Part shown: in pieces, positions 33,131-44,599 of the stretch | Position numbering within the stretch: the stretch's first letter is position 1 | Layout: the number at the start of each line of letters is the position of its first letter | Assembly (NCBI GenBank): GCA_028554755.1 | Contig: JAPTOF010000005.1 | Span: 20,124,001 to 20,188,000, forward strand | DNA: 64,000 nt | Source: Cordia subcordata | Taxonomy: Eukaryota > Streptophyta > Magnoliopsida > Boraginales > Cordiaceae | Direction: 5' to 3' | Notes under the pieces: generated by a model | What the model was told of the DNA's origin: nothing | The model's input: only the letters and a program-made list of their open reading frames with translations | Databases searched by the model: none | Translations under genes and position numbers: made by a program

Positions 33131-36100
33131 TCACCTTGGGTAGAAAATACTCATAGAGACACTAGCAGTTGATGCATCATCTTGAGAATTAATGGGGTAA
33201 GATGAACTCTCAAGCGTGTCATTAAGTTCCATGGTCTTCTCATCTATAAAAGGGGGATTGGTGGGTGGAGGAAGATGGTAATCCTTCTTTGCTAGCATTT
33301 GTAGTGCCTTTGACATGGGTGGTCGTAGTGTCGGGATCTCTTGCGTGCACAAAAGCCCTACATGGACCACTCTTAGAACCTCATTTTTCACACTAATGTC
33401 ATAGTAATTGTGTGACTTTAGATTTGGATCAATCAACTCCTCAATCGTCCCATTTCGGAAATGCTTCCATGCCTATTTCATACAACATGCCATTCAGAAA
33501 AATGTAAATATGAAAATTCAAACATTTCGAATAGATAAACTAGACAATGCGTGTAATTCTCAAATAACAAAATTAGATGCAAACAGTCAAAGCTCTACCA
33601 CTTACAATAGTAACTAGGCTTTCAGAGTGTTCTAATGCATTGTTTCTGTTGTTCGGTGTTCCTGTGACAATCTCCAACAAAAGCACACCAAAACTGTACA
33701 CATCCGCTTTTTCTGACAATATGCCATAGGCAAGATATTCTGGTGCCATATATCCTCTGTAGATTTGGAGAAAAACATCTTAGTTACGACAATCAAGCAT
33801 GCTTAACATCTTTCCTTCCTTTTGAGCGAGCAAAATTAATAGAGAGGGACAATGGAATTACTTACAATGTCCCAGCGATTGCAGTGCTTGTATGACTTTT
33901 ATCTTCTTGGAAGGACCTAGCTAGACCAAAATCAGCAATTTTAGCGCGGAACCTTGTATCTAAGAGGATGTTACTAGCTTTTATGTCTCTATGAACAATC
34001 CGTGTGTTTGTGTTATTGTGGAGGTAAACCAAACCCTCAGTAGTCCCAATAATTATCGCGAATCTTTTCTCCCAGGTTAGTATTTTACCCTCATTTGCAT
34101 CTGTGAAGTTCAGCAAAGATACATAGGAGTTTATCATCATTTAAGAAGAGATGGGCGTAAAAGCATTTAACCTCGGGTATGTAGTAGTTTACTCACCAAA
34201 AATGAAGCGATCAAGACTCTTGTTTGGCAAGAACTCATAAACTAGAAGGCTTTCAGGTCCAGTGCAGCTACATCCTAATAATCTGACAAGATTTTTGTGT
34301 TCTAAGCTGCTAATAATGTTAACCTCATTGTAAAAGTTCCCTGCTCTATGTGCACTGTTAAAAAAGAGGCTTTTGACAGCAATTTCTCTTCCATCTGGTA
34401 AAACTCCCTGCAGTATCATTGCATTTCAAACTTAGGAGTGAATAAGAGGTTAGTGAAACGAAAATTGAGTGTAATGACATATATGATAGAAGTAGACTAG
34501 AGCTGTTTGATCCAAAGTACTCTGACCCTTTCTCAATCCCTCATAATATGGAGAGTTTCGGGTATAGAGTTCTCCTTTGATATATCTAATACAAGTGTGA
34601 TTAAGTGACTACCTTATAGACTGTGCCAAATCCACCTTGTCCAAGCTTGTTGGCCTCATCAAAACCGTTAGTGGCTCTCTCAAGTGTGGAGTATTTGAAG
34701 TTCAAGCTACGATCATGAAGGGTCTTAGCCAATTTCTTTGCATCATTAGAACCTGAGAAGTTGTTAGGCAGAGGAAGTTCAGTTCTATATAATGTTGAAG
34801 AAAGGACGATTGGCAGAGAAGTGAAGTTAACTTTTGCATCATCTGTTTAGTCATGGTCGAACATGATTGTGTTGCAGATGCTTTTGACGGTACTGAAGTA
34901 AAAGTTGGCATATGATATGAGAGTTGAGAACATTGATGTTTTGCAGAGGTTATTAGAGACTCGTATGAATGGGAAGCTAGCATGTCAAGTTGGCCTGGTG
35001 ATTTTCTTATAATAGGCTTGGACACCAAACTAAATCATACGAAATCAAGTCTTATCAAGTAGATAAAGTCGGACTTAGTCACTGATATTGTCCAAATTGT
35101 CTAAGATTTCTCATTCTGTTATTGTTACCAAAGACAAAAGGAAAAGAAGGTGGCGGGGGAAGGGAAAAAAAAGGCCAGTGGGCTTCTACCTTTTCTTCTT
35201 TTCTCTATTCTCTTGTGCTTCCAGAAGCAAGCTCCAATGACTGCTACCCCTACCACAACAATGGCGGAGCTGACAACCGCTGCTATTACAGCTGTTGGGG
35301 TTCCTGAAGGAAAGTCATTACAGAAAATTCAAGATCACCTCTGTTGGTACCACAAATTTCTGGTCTTCAGAAGTATCATGAAGAAAGATACTCTAAATGC
35401 GGAAAGAGAGTGAGTATGGAGTTCTGGTACCTCTTGAAGTACTAATTTTTGGTATAGCATTTAGGAAATTGGTGTCAGAATATCTCATAAAACATCCTGT
35501 ATACAGTGCTCGACCTTCAGACCAGGGCAAGCATCCTAGTATAGAATTTGATGCATTCTCCAAACATGCCCTGCAAGACTTAGCGGTCAGTGTCTTCCAG
35601 CAATTTGCAAGAACATAAGCCGACTCATTGCTGGTTCCAGAAACTGGAATCTCGGCTCGTGCATAGCCATTGTTGTTTGGGGCATGCAAAGCTACTTGTA
35701 ACACCGCCCGTCCTGCTGTCTCCTGGAATGCTGAATTCTTTCTAGTTTGATTCCCGCAGATGGCTTTGTCCTCCGGTCCGGTGTACTCTTGATAAAAGCT
35801 GTAATTCTCGGATCGCATAAAACAGCCATCGAGGAAGATTCTGCCTCCATTTTGGGGAAAGCACGTTGGAAAAACAGTGCGTGCTTCGGCATAGCATAGC
35901 ACGCAGTCAAGTAAAGAAAGATCACCGTAACATTGAGTTAGACTATAAACTGCGTCAGGCCTTCGGCCTGCAGATGCTAGTCCGTAATCTTGTGTCTGTA
36001 ACTGCGATTTAATGCTTTCCATTGTAAGAACAACATTTGTGAGAGAAGTAGTGCCGTTTATCAATGGCTTGTTTGTGCATGTCAATTGTACTACGTCAGC

Positions 36101-36217
36101 TCTCGGGTCTCCTAGTGTTACTTGTGGTAACAGTAACTCCATCACAAAAATGAAGATGAGATATAGGGTTGAGAATGCTCCTTTTTCCATATTCCGAAGA
36201 CAAAGTGAGACTTTCAT
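33131..36217 (-). CDS. Cysteine-rich receptor-like kinase, CRK2/CRK3 type, copy A
   Basis: Coding exons, 5' to 3' on the minus strand: 36217-35431, 35303-35190, 34752-34613, 34407-34197, 34100-33866, 33756-33606, 33472-33131. Phases agree; 659 aa, close to Arabidopsis CRK2 (about 650). A signal peptide (1-36) is followed by two Gnk2/DUF26 domains, each with C-x8-C-x2-C (Cys96/105/108 and 206/215/218). A TM helix (about 266-290) and a basic stop-transfer follow, then a Ser/Thr kinase with [10 protein letters not shown] (338-347), VK (Lys359), HRD (454-456), DFG (474-476) and APEY. The kinase would be an active RD type at the plasma membrane; CRKs act in stress, ROS and immune signalling. The end, SMSIFYPR, is typical of CRK2. 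An alternative start at Met10 corresponds to the start of copies C and D. A non-coding leader exon is likely (see 36244-36600). Confidence 0.92.
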
Positions 36218-36243
36218 GGTTAATTTCTACTCTGCCTGCTAGC

Positions 36244-36490
36244 CTGTTTGTAAAGAGATCGCAGTTTGAAAGGATCGAACGGGGTGAGTCAGTCAAGGGA
36301 CAGATAATATGAATACGAATGAAACATCGACAGCAATACCAAAGACCACTTATATCTCTATATATACATCAGCATACAAGATCAACTGCAGAAGATGAAA
36401 GCAAAATACCCTTCTTCGACCCAAAAAAAAAAAAAAAAATGAAAAAAGAAAAAAAAGACAAGAAAAGAAACCTATGAAATTTGGCAACCT

Positions 36491-36530
<40 letters not shown>

Positions 36531-36600
36531 CTTACCCCTTTGTCTATATCAACGTGATCATTTCTGATCATCCGACCTTTTATATCTCTCACTGGCTGCT
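36244..36600 (-). promoter_or_regulatory. CRK copy A promoter and probable 5' UTR intron
   Basis: Reading the minus strand: TATAAA at 36583-36578, then about 40 bp ending in a GTAAGC donor (exon end 36536). The intron carries a TA microsatellite (36494-36528) and ends at an AAACAG acceptor at 36244, 27 bp before the ATG. The donor and acceptor sites are kept in all four gene copies, which is the main support. Confidence 0.5.
36494..36528. repeat. (TA)n microsatellite in CRK-A leader intron
   Basis: About 17 TA units; the copy B leader at the same relative place (AAATTATATTTGCTTACC) has no expansion. Confidence 0.9.
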
Positions 36601-38689
36601 CTGTGTGTGTGTGAGGGAGTGAGAAAGGGAGATGATATGGGCAGGTGGAAGTTGATGAAGGGAAGTCAAAGTCTGTAATAACAACAGTTGAATGACAAAT
36701 TTCCTGGAAGCGTTTGGAAGTTGTAGGGTCACTTTGACTGTTGGGTCTGGCTGTCTTGGTTTGACTTAACGACTTTTAGAACAAATACTTAACAATGACA
36801 AATGGAGGGTGTGTGAATTCTACACGCGCTTGCAGTTTATACACGCTATAAAGTAGATGACTTGTGTCGTACGTTAGAAGCTCTCCAACTTAGAACCTTC
36901 ATGTACCTGCTCCAGTGTAACATTTGATTAGAGTCAAGTTTGGGTGTCTTTTTGGAAAGGAATAAAGAATAAAAGAAACTATGGTGTATTTGTGAACAAG
37001 GTCTTGACATTTTTAAAAGGGTACATCACGACTTAACCTATTGTGAATTGTTGTGTATATATATTAGTTTCTTATATTTTCAAAACGAATTAATACTTTC
37101 CCATTCTTTAATTTCAAAAGAATAGTACGTTACCCCCTTAGTGATATTTTCTGTCCATTTGAATAGAACATAGCATTCGCGCTCCACTTATGTGACTTGC
37201 CAAAAAAAAAAAAGATGTATTCTCACTTGAAGTTCGAAAACAATTGTCCCTTTAATACTTTTTCTTCTTTCTCTTTTTCTTATCTGTTTTTTGGGTAATA
37301 GCAGCCTTACCCTTATGTGGTTTGTTAAGTATACCTTAGTTCCCTATATTTAAGAACACTTTAGTCATTAATGTGTTGCCATTAAGTAAAATAAACGGAG
37401 CTAGTGTTTGAAAATCATAGGGGGTTTACTAGCATCGTCTAAAAATACAAGGGATAATATACAATTATAAGAAAGCATAATGGAGTAAGGTACCATTTAC
37501 CTTTTCTTGAAATGGCACAAAATGAACTACTTGACACCTCTTTATCTTTTACACCTTTTTTTTTATGTATAAAAAGATTATGAGTAAATGTTAAAATTTT
37601 CCTCATATATTTCTGTGCGTGTGTATGCACATGATTATCTATTGGTTTCTTTTGAAATGGAGAAATTTTCTCTGTATTTCTTCCAATAGAGAGTTACATC
37701 ATTTTATACAAAGGGGTAATGCAATCATGCCTACAATTATGCTAGAATACCTACAATCTTGTTCAAGATTAATGCTTCTAAATGAGGTTCGACTTTTACA
37801 AGAATGGAAAATAATGATATGCAATATTTTGCTTTCCTTAATGCACATGAGGTCCTTAACATCTTTTCCATTTTAAATGGGTAGTTGTGGAATAAACTCA
37901 AACTAAATTCATGAGAAGAATAATTTCGTTGACCCAAAAAAGCGTTCATCTTTTCTTTCTTTCTTGTGGAACGTTGACTTAAAAGTTTTATTTTAGTACT
38001 TCCAAACTTGCTTATTGGAATAATGTTGTGTTTGGAATGAGCGTATCGTAAGATGCTTTTTCTAGTAATGCGAAAAAATAAATCTTTTTATCTTATAAGA
38101 CTTCTAATCACAAACATATTATAAAAGCTCAAAGCAAACCATAATTTTCTATATAAAAAAAGTATCTTAAAATAAGCATATACCAAACAGAGCATAAATT
38201 CAATTGTTTATTATCACCGTCACTTTTTTCATAGGAAAAACCCCCCAATTATTTTGTAACACGAGATTGAGAAAAGCTTAGGCTTCTATGTATTATCTTA
38301 AGTTAAAAATATTTTATACCAAAAGGGTCAGGAGCCTCACAAGTCATGAATACAAGACATGATAAAGATGAAATCATAAGAGTTCTCATGATCCAGCCAT
38401 AGCCATAACGACTATCTATAGTCTCAAACGGGCTCAGAGACAGGCTTTGTTGAACGCTTGTAATATGCTGTTTATCATGGCTTATATCATGATTGATAGC
38501 ACCGTGACTCAGGATTTCAGAGGGTAAAACATCTAATATTTTTTGATACACAGGATTCTCAAGAAAGACAAGTGTAGCATACTCATGCCATGGATGGAGG
38601 ATTCGTATAGTTATTTATATATCGCAGATTAAAATAAATACATGCTCAAAATACATGGATAAGAAGACTATAATAAATGAACTCAAAAT
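36601..38689. other. Intergenic between CRK copies A and B, no gene seen
   Basis: Sequence upstream of the copy A promoter, similar to that of copy B for about 60 bp and then diverging. The short frames at 37439-37949 and 38303-38551 have no domain. 38303-38551 lies just downstream of the copia RNase H remnant on the same strand and may be more of that element, but it is unrecognisable. Confidence 0.4.
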
Positions 38690-39290
38690 TTAAAATAATA
38701 ATTGTACAACCAATATCCTATCATGCCCCTCAAATAAAGCTGACTCGCGAACAATAAGCTCGTGATGCAACCTCTGAAAACCAGCTGTTGAAGACGATGT
38801 AAGCAAGCTAATCTAAATTGGAAATGAAGCATACTTGTAACTGTTTGGACATGACCTTCTCGCAAACAAAGTGTACATCAATCCCAATGTGTTGTTTACA
38901 TGCATAAAAGATTGGGTTAGCCGGAAAATATGTCGTACCAATGTTGTCACCCCAAATCTTTTGTGGAGTCGGCTGTGGCACATGAAAGCTCAGAGACAAG
39001 AGACTAGTGGGTGTTCGGCTTTGCTTATTTGGTGCTTATAAGTACTTAAATAGTAAAAAATATATGAGAGAGCTTTTTTTTCTAAGTACTTATAAACACC
39101 TAATATAAGCAAAGCCAAACACCCTCTAAAGCCAGAGGGGATATAAGCATCTGCACAATGTTCAACCTCAATACTGGAATGAGCATCAACTAAGAGATTA
39201 GATTGGAGCCCAAAAATACAGAACAACCACGAGTGTTACGATGATCATCAGGGCAACCAACCCAATTTGAACCAGATCAAGCATGGGGGC
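38690..39290 (-). pseudogene. Decayed copia RNase H fragment, split by a MITE
   Basis: Minus-strand translation gives the copia RNase H core in pieces. The start is NWVGCPDDHRNT near 39265 and SSIEVEH near 39170. After the small MITE at 39007-39125 it continues with TPQKIWGDNIGTTYFPANP near 38960 and HFVCEKV near 38870, then the element's C-terminal tail (HHELIVRESALFEG). Plant copia polyproteins carry these as the end of the pol region. Stops and frame changes are present, and no reverse transcriptase or integrase is adjacent. It is a dead remnant between CRK copies A and B. Confidence 0.75.
39007..39125. mobile_element. Small foldback MITE inside copia remnant
   Basis: An almost perfect inverted repeat: GTGGGTGTTCGGCTTTGCTT on the left, and AGGGTGTTTGGCTTTGCTTA read from the right on the minus strand. 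CTA flanks both sides (39004-39006 and 39126-39128), a possible 3 bp target duplication. Nearly the whole element folds into a hairpin. It contains the GTGCTTATAAGTACTT motif also seen at 47587 and 54286. Confidence 0.75.
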
Positions 39291-39373
39291 AAAATCTAAG
39301 GAAGACTCCAGGCGCAAACCATTCTTTTATTATCCGAACAAAATAAAGCATCTAGCTAGTAAAGGAAATGTTA

Positions 39374-40026
39374 GGTTGCGTTTGCTTTGCCTATTTTCTA
39401 TTTTTATTTTCTAGTTTTCATTGTCTTTCAGTTTTTATTTTCTATTTTTTAAAATTTAGAGAATGTATTTAGTTAACAAAAATGAAAATTATTTTCTAAA
39501 ATTTTGACATTTATTTACAAAACTGCCACTCTATAATTTAACTTTTTTGAAAATATTTACAAAATTACCACATTATTTTCTAAAATTTTTAAAGTTATTT
39601 ACAAAATTACTATAATGTTTTCTAAATCTTTTAGACATATTTACAAAATTGCCACCTTATTTTCTAAATTTTTTAGAGATATTTATAAAATTACCACTTT
39701 GTTTTCTAAATTTTTAGAACTATTTATAAAATTGCCACCTTGTTTTCTAAATTTTTTAAAATTATTTACAAAATTACCATTTTGTTTTCACATAAAACAC
39801 TTTTTTTACATTTTTTTATTTCTTAGAAAATTGCTTTCAGTTTCATGAAAATGAAAATGGAAAAAAGTTAACCAATAACACTTTTTTGATATTTTTTTAT
39901 TTCCTCAAAAACTGTTTTCGGTTTCATTAAAATGAAAATAGAAATAAGTTAATCAAATGAGTTTTCTATTCTAATTTTCATTTTCTATAAAAATGAAAAC
40001 AAAAAACAGGCAAACCAAATGCACCC
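39374..40026. mobile_element. 653 bp MITE with TTA target duplication, absent from the other CRK copies
   Basis: The left end GGTTGCGTTTGCTTTGCCTA is inverted at the right as GGGTGCATTTGGTTTGCCTG. TTA flanks both ends (39371-39373 and 40027-40029). The inside holds six or so diverged tandem copies of a roughly 45 bp unit with TATTTACAAAATTGCCAC. The matching flanks of CRK copies A (about 32665), C (about 47245) and D (about 53905) read straight through AAATC-TTA-CTATTCAC or close variants. They represent the empty site, which proves insertion and fixes the borders. Confidence 0.85.
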
Positions 40027-40512
40027 TTAGCTATCCACATTTTCATCAGTCAACAAATGTAAGATGCAGGCCAGAACACAGATATCTTTCTATTCCCTGT
40101 CATCTGATTACATAATTACATGTGGAGTGACCTACTCAAAAATTCTAAATGACTTTAAACTATTAAACATTTTCTTGCAATATACAGTATATTTTAGATC
40201 CGATTGCTGTGGACACTCTGAATGTTTGTGCAACTCTAGTCGTCAGGCTTCAAGACATGATATTGAGTGCTTTCAGATCACCCTCGTCTTTTCATTCTAG
40301 AATGATAGTGCGTATCACCTCCAATATGTTTACCATGCCAAGAGATGACATTGAAAAACTTCTTCTGTCAAAACCATTGAAAATCTATCAACTCTGACAG
40401 TATGCTTCTATCAGGCCAGAATAGAATCAGTCTTTCAAATCCGCTTTTCCTTCCCAGATATGATGTAAGATGTGGTTTATGTAGGTTCAGTTCATCAAGT
40501 CATGTGAATGTG

Positions 40513-43500
40513 TCACCTTGGATAAAAAATACTCATAGAGACACTAGCAATTGATGCATCACCTCCAGAATTCATGGGGAAAGATGAATTCTCAAATGTG
40601 TCGTTAAGTCCTGTGGTCTTGTCATCTATAAAAGGAGGATTGGTGGGTGTAGGAAGATGGTCATCCTTCTTTGCTAGCATTTGCAATGCCTTTGACATGG
40701 ATGGTCGTAGCACCGGGATCTCTTGGGTGCACAAAAGCGCTACATGGGCCACTCTTAGAACCTCATTTTTCACACTAATAAAATGGTGATTGTGTAACAT
40801 TAGATTTGGATCAATCAGCTCCTCTATCATCCCATTTTGGAAATGCTTCCATGCCTATTTTGTCCAACACACCATTCAGAAAAATGTAAATATGAAAATT
40901 CAAACATTTCGAATAGGTAAACTACACAATGTGTGTAATTCTCAAATAACTAAATTAGATGCAAACAGTCAAAGCTCTACTACTTACAATAGTAACTAGG
41001 CTTTCAGAGTATTCTAATGCGTTGTTTCTGTTGTTCTGTCTTCCTGTGACAATCTCCAACAAAAGCACGCCAAAACTGTACACATCCGCTTTTTCTGACA
41101 ATATGCCATAAGCTAGATATTCTGGAGCCATATATCCTCTGTAGATTTGGAAGAAACAATCTTAGTTATGACAATCAAGCGTGAGTATCATTTTTCCTTC
41201 TTTTTCGAGCAAGCAGAAAGAATGAAGAGAGGTAATCGAACAATTACTCACAATGTTCCGGCGATTGCAGTGCTTGTATGACTCTTATCTTCTTGGAAGG
41301 ATCTGGCTAAACCAAAATCAGCAATTTTAGCACAGAACCTCGTATCCAAGAGGATATTACTAGCTTTTATATCTCTATGAATAATTCGTGTCTTTGTGTT
41401 CTCATGGAGGTAAACCAACCCCTCTGCAGTTCCTGTAATTATTGTGAATCTTTTCTCCCAGGTTAGTGTTTTACCCTCATTTGCATCTGTAAATTCCAGC
41501 AAAGATACATGAGGTCATCGTAATCTAAGAAGAGATGGATGTAAAATGATTAACCTCAAGTATGTAATATTGTACTCACCGAAAATGAAGCGATCAAGAC
41601 TCTTGTTTGGCAAGAATTCATAAACTAGAAGGCTTTCAGGTCCAGTGCAGCTACATCCTAATAATCTGACAAGATTTTTGTGTTCTAAGCTGCTAATAAT
41701 GTTAACCTCATTGTAAAAGTTCCCTGCTCTATTTATACTGTTAAAAAAGAGGCTTTTGACAGCAATTTCTCTTCCATCTGGTAAAACTCCCTGCAGTATC
41801 ATTGCATTTCAAGCTTTGAGTGAATAATAAGATGCTTGAAACAAAAATTATGAGTAATAACATAAATATATCTGATAGAAATAGGCTAGAACAGATTGAT
41901 CCAATGTGGTCTGACCCTTTATCAATCCCTCATAATAACAAGAATTTCGGGTACAGAGTTATTCTTCGAATATGTCTAATACTAGTGTGATTAGGTGACT
42001 ACCTTATAAACTATGCCGAATCCACCTTGTCCAAGCTTGTTGGCCTCATCAAAACCATTAGTGGCTCTCTCAAGCATGGAGAATTTGAAGTTCAAGCTAC
42101 TATCATGAAGGGTCTTAGCCAATTTCTTTGCATCATTAGAACCTGGGAAGTTGTTAGGCAGAGGAAGTTCAGTTATATCTGATGTCAAAGAAAGGACAAT
42201 TGACAGAAAAGTGAAGTAAAGTTTTTGCGTGTTCAAATACTGAGACCATGCTTTGTGTTACAGATGCTTTTGACAGTACTGGAGTAAAGTTGTGATAATA
42301 TGATGTAGAGTTGAGAACTTGGAAATTTTGCCATAGGATATTAGATATTCGTATGACTGGAAAGCTAGCGTGTCAAGTTGGTTGGATAATTTTCTTAGCA
42401 GGGACTTAGCCGTTGATAAACCCAATCAAACCGCACACGAAATCAAGTATTGTCCCACTAGATGAAATCGGAGTTAGCCATTGATATTATCCAAATTGTC
42501 TAAAGATTTCTCTTTTCTTGAAAACTGGAAAGATTTCGCTTAATGTTAATAAAGACAAGGAAAACGAAAAGAAAAAGCAAATAGGTTTCTACCTTTTCTT
42601 CTCTTCTCTATTCTCCTATGGTTCCAGAAGTAAGCTCCAATGGCTGCCACCCCTAGCACAAAAATGGATGAACTGACAGCCGCTATTATTACAGCTGTTG
42701 GGGCTCCTAAAGAAAGATCATTAGCGAAAATTCAAGATCACCTCTATCGATACCAAAAATTTCTGGCCTTGAGAACATCAAGGACAATGTCCCAACCTTG
42801 GATGAAAACTGAAAGATTGAGCATTGTGAAGAAAGATACATTAAACACAAAAAGAGGGTCAATATAGAGTTCTAGTTACCTCCTGACGTGCTATTGTTGG
42901 GTATGGCATTCAGGAAATTGGTGTCAGAATATCTGATAAAGCATCCAGTATAGAATGCTCGACCTTCAGACCAGGGCAAGCATCCTAGTATAGAATTTGA
43001 TGCATTCTCCAAACATGCTCTACAAGAGTTAGCAGACAGTGTTTTCCAACAGTTGGCTAGAACATAAGCTGACTCGTTGTTGATTTCAGAAACTGGAATC
43101 TCAGCTCGTGCATAGCCACTATTGTTTGGTGCATCCGAAGTCGCCTGTAACACTGCCCTTCTTGCTATCTCCCCAAATGCTGAATTCTTTCTGGTTCGAT
43201 TCCCACATAAAACTTTGTCCTCCGGTCCAGTATACTCCTGATAAAAGCTATAGTTCTCAGACCGCATGAAACAGCCATCAAGGAACATTTTTGCTCCGTT
43301 GTGGGGAAAGCACCTTGGAAGAACAGTGCGCGCCTCGGCGTAGCATAGCACACAGTCTAGCAAGGGAACATCACCGTAACATTGAGCTAGACCATAGACC
43401 GCATCGGGCCCTTGGCCTGTAGATTCTAGTCCATAACCTTGTGTCTGTATCTGTGCTCTGATGCTTTCCATTGTAACAACAAAGTTTGTTACATAAGCGG

Positions 43501-43666
43501 TATTGTTTAGCTCTTGCTGGTCTGTGCACGTCAATTTTTGTACCTGAGCTCTTGGATCCCCCAAGATTACTTGTGGTAACAATAATGTCATGACAAAAAT
43601 GAAGATGGGATTTAGAATTAAGAATGTTCGTTTCACCATTTCCAGAAGGAAAAGCAAGACTTTCAT
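40513..43666 (-). CDS. Cysteine-rich receptor-like kinase, CRK2/CRK3 type, copy B
   Basis: Coding exons, 5' to 3' on the minus strand: 43666-42880, 42706-42593, 42142-42003, 41790-41580, 41486-41252, 41138-40988, 40854-40513. Every coding exon has the same length as in copy A, giving 659 aa. A signal peptide (about 1-36) is followed by two Gnk2 domains with intact C-x8-C-x2-C, a TM helix ([20 protein letters not shown]), and a kinase with [26 protein letters not shown] and APEY. All catalytic residues are present. It is the closest relative of copy A; similarity extends into the introns, the 3' flank and the promoter, so the duplication is recent. Differences include GRQNN where A has GTPNN. 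The function is inferred as for copy A. The start Met is shared with A, and Met10 (MVKRTF) is the alternative. Confidence 0.92.
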
Positions 43667-43692
43667 GGCTAGTGTTTGCTCTGCTTGCCAGC

Positions 43693-44515
43693 CTGTTTAT
43701 AAGAGATTGCAGTTGAAAGGGTAAATAGTAATGGCAATTATAATGAAAAAATTCCAGGTACCCGGATGAACACCATTTGTTAAGCACAATAGATGAAAAA
43801 TCAATATTCTCTGTATAAACTTAACATTTTAAATGGATACTAGAACTAAGGCCATGATTCAAAACTCAATGTCACTCGTTTAAAAAATATTAAAATTGTC
43901 TATGTACAAGGCTCTAAACAAATTCACTTTGCATGTGAGAGGTGCATGTTACGCAGAATAAATAAATGCACTAATATTTCTCACTCCAAAACATGAGGGC
44001 ATTGTTATTTATAACGAATAAATATGCTAAAATCCTCTCTACAAGCTCACCTATTAACTCTAACACCATTAATTTATATAGTAATAGTTTCCATTAAAAG
44101 ATTAAGAAAAAGAATGAGCTACAAACATACACGTACATATTAAAGTCATTTTGTTCTCCAGACTCGTCAAAAGCTCGAAGTAACAAGTAATTCAAAGCTA
44201 AAGAAGATGAAAAGGAGATACAAGGAATAGAATTGAATTTACTAAAGGAACAAAATAGTGATCATCAAGATTTTAACCATGTATTCAAACAAGAAAAAAT
44301 ACTCAAATTTGCACACTTTCTGAGACTATCTACTTATGTATTCATCAGCATACAAAGATCAACAGAAGATGACAGCAAGATATTCTTCTGCAGAAAGGAA
44401 AAAGAAAAAGACACTAAGAAATTTGACAATCTAAATTATATTTGCTTACCTCTTTGTCTACATCAACTTAATTGATCATTTCTGATCATCTGGCCATTTA
44501 TATCTTTCATTGCCT
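43693..44515 (-). promoter_or_regulatory. CRK copy B promoter and probable 5' UTR intron
   Basis: Minus strand: TATAAA at 44503-44498, leader exon ending at 44450 with a GTAAGC donor, and an AAACAG acceptor at 43693, 26 bp before the ATG. The inferred intron is 757 bp. The block containing TGATCATTTCTGATCAT is shared with copy A. A GA repeat (about 44528-44554) lies just upstream. Confidence 0.5.
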
Positions 44516-44523
44516 GCTGTTGC

Positions 44524-44527
<4 letters not shown>

Positions 44528-44554
<27 letters not shown>
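44528..44554. repeat. (GA)n microsatellite upstream of CRK-B
   Basis: About 13 GA units in the plus-strand reading, just upstream of the inferred promoter. Confidence 0.9.
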
Positions 44555-44599
44555 GTAGAAGTTGACGAAGACAGCTACTTTATAATGGAGAAGTCAAAA

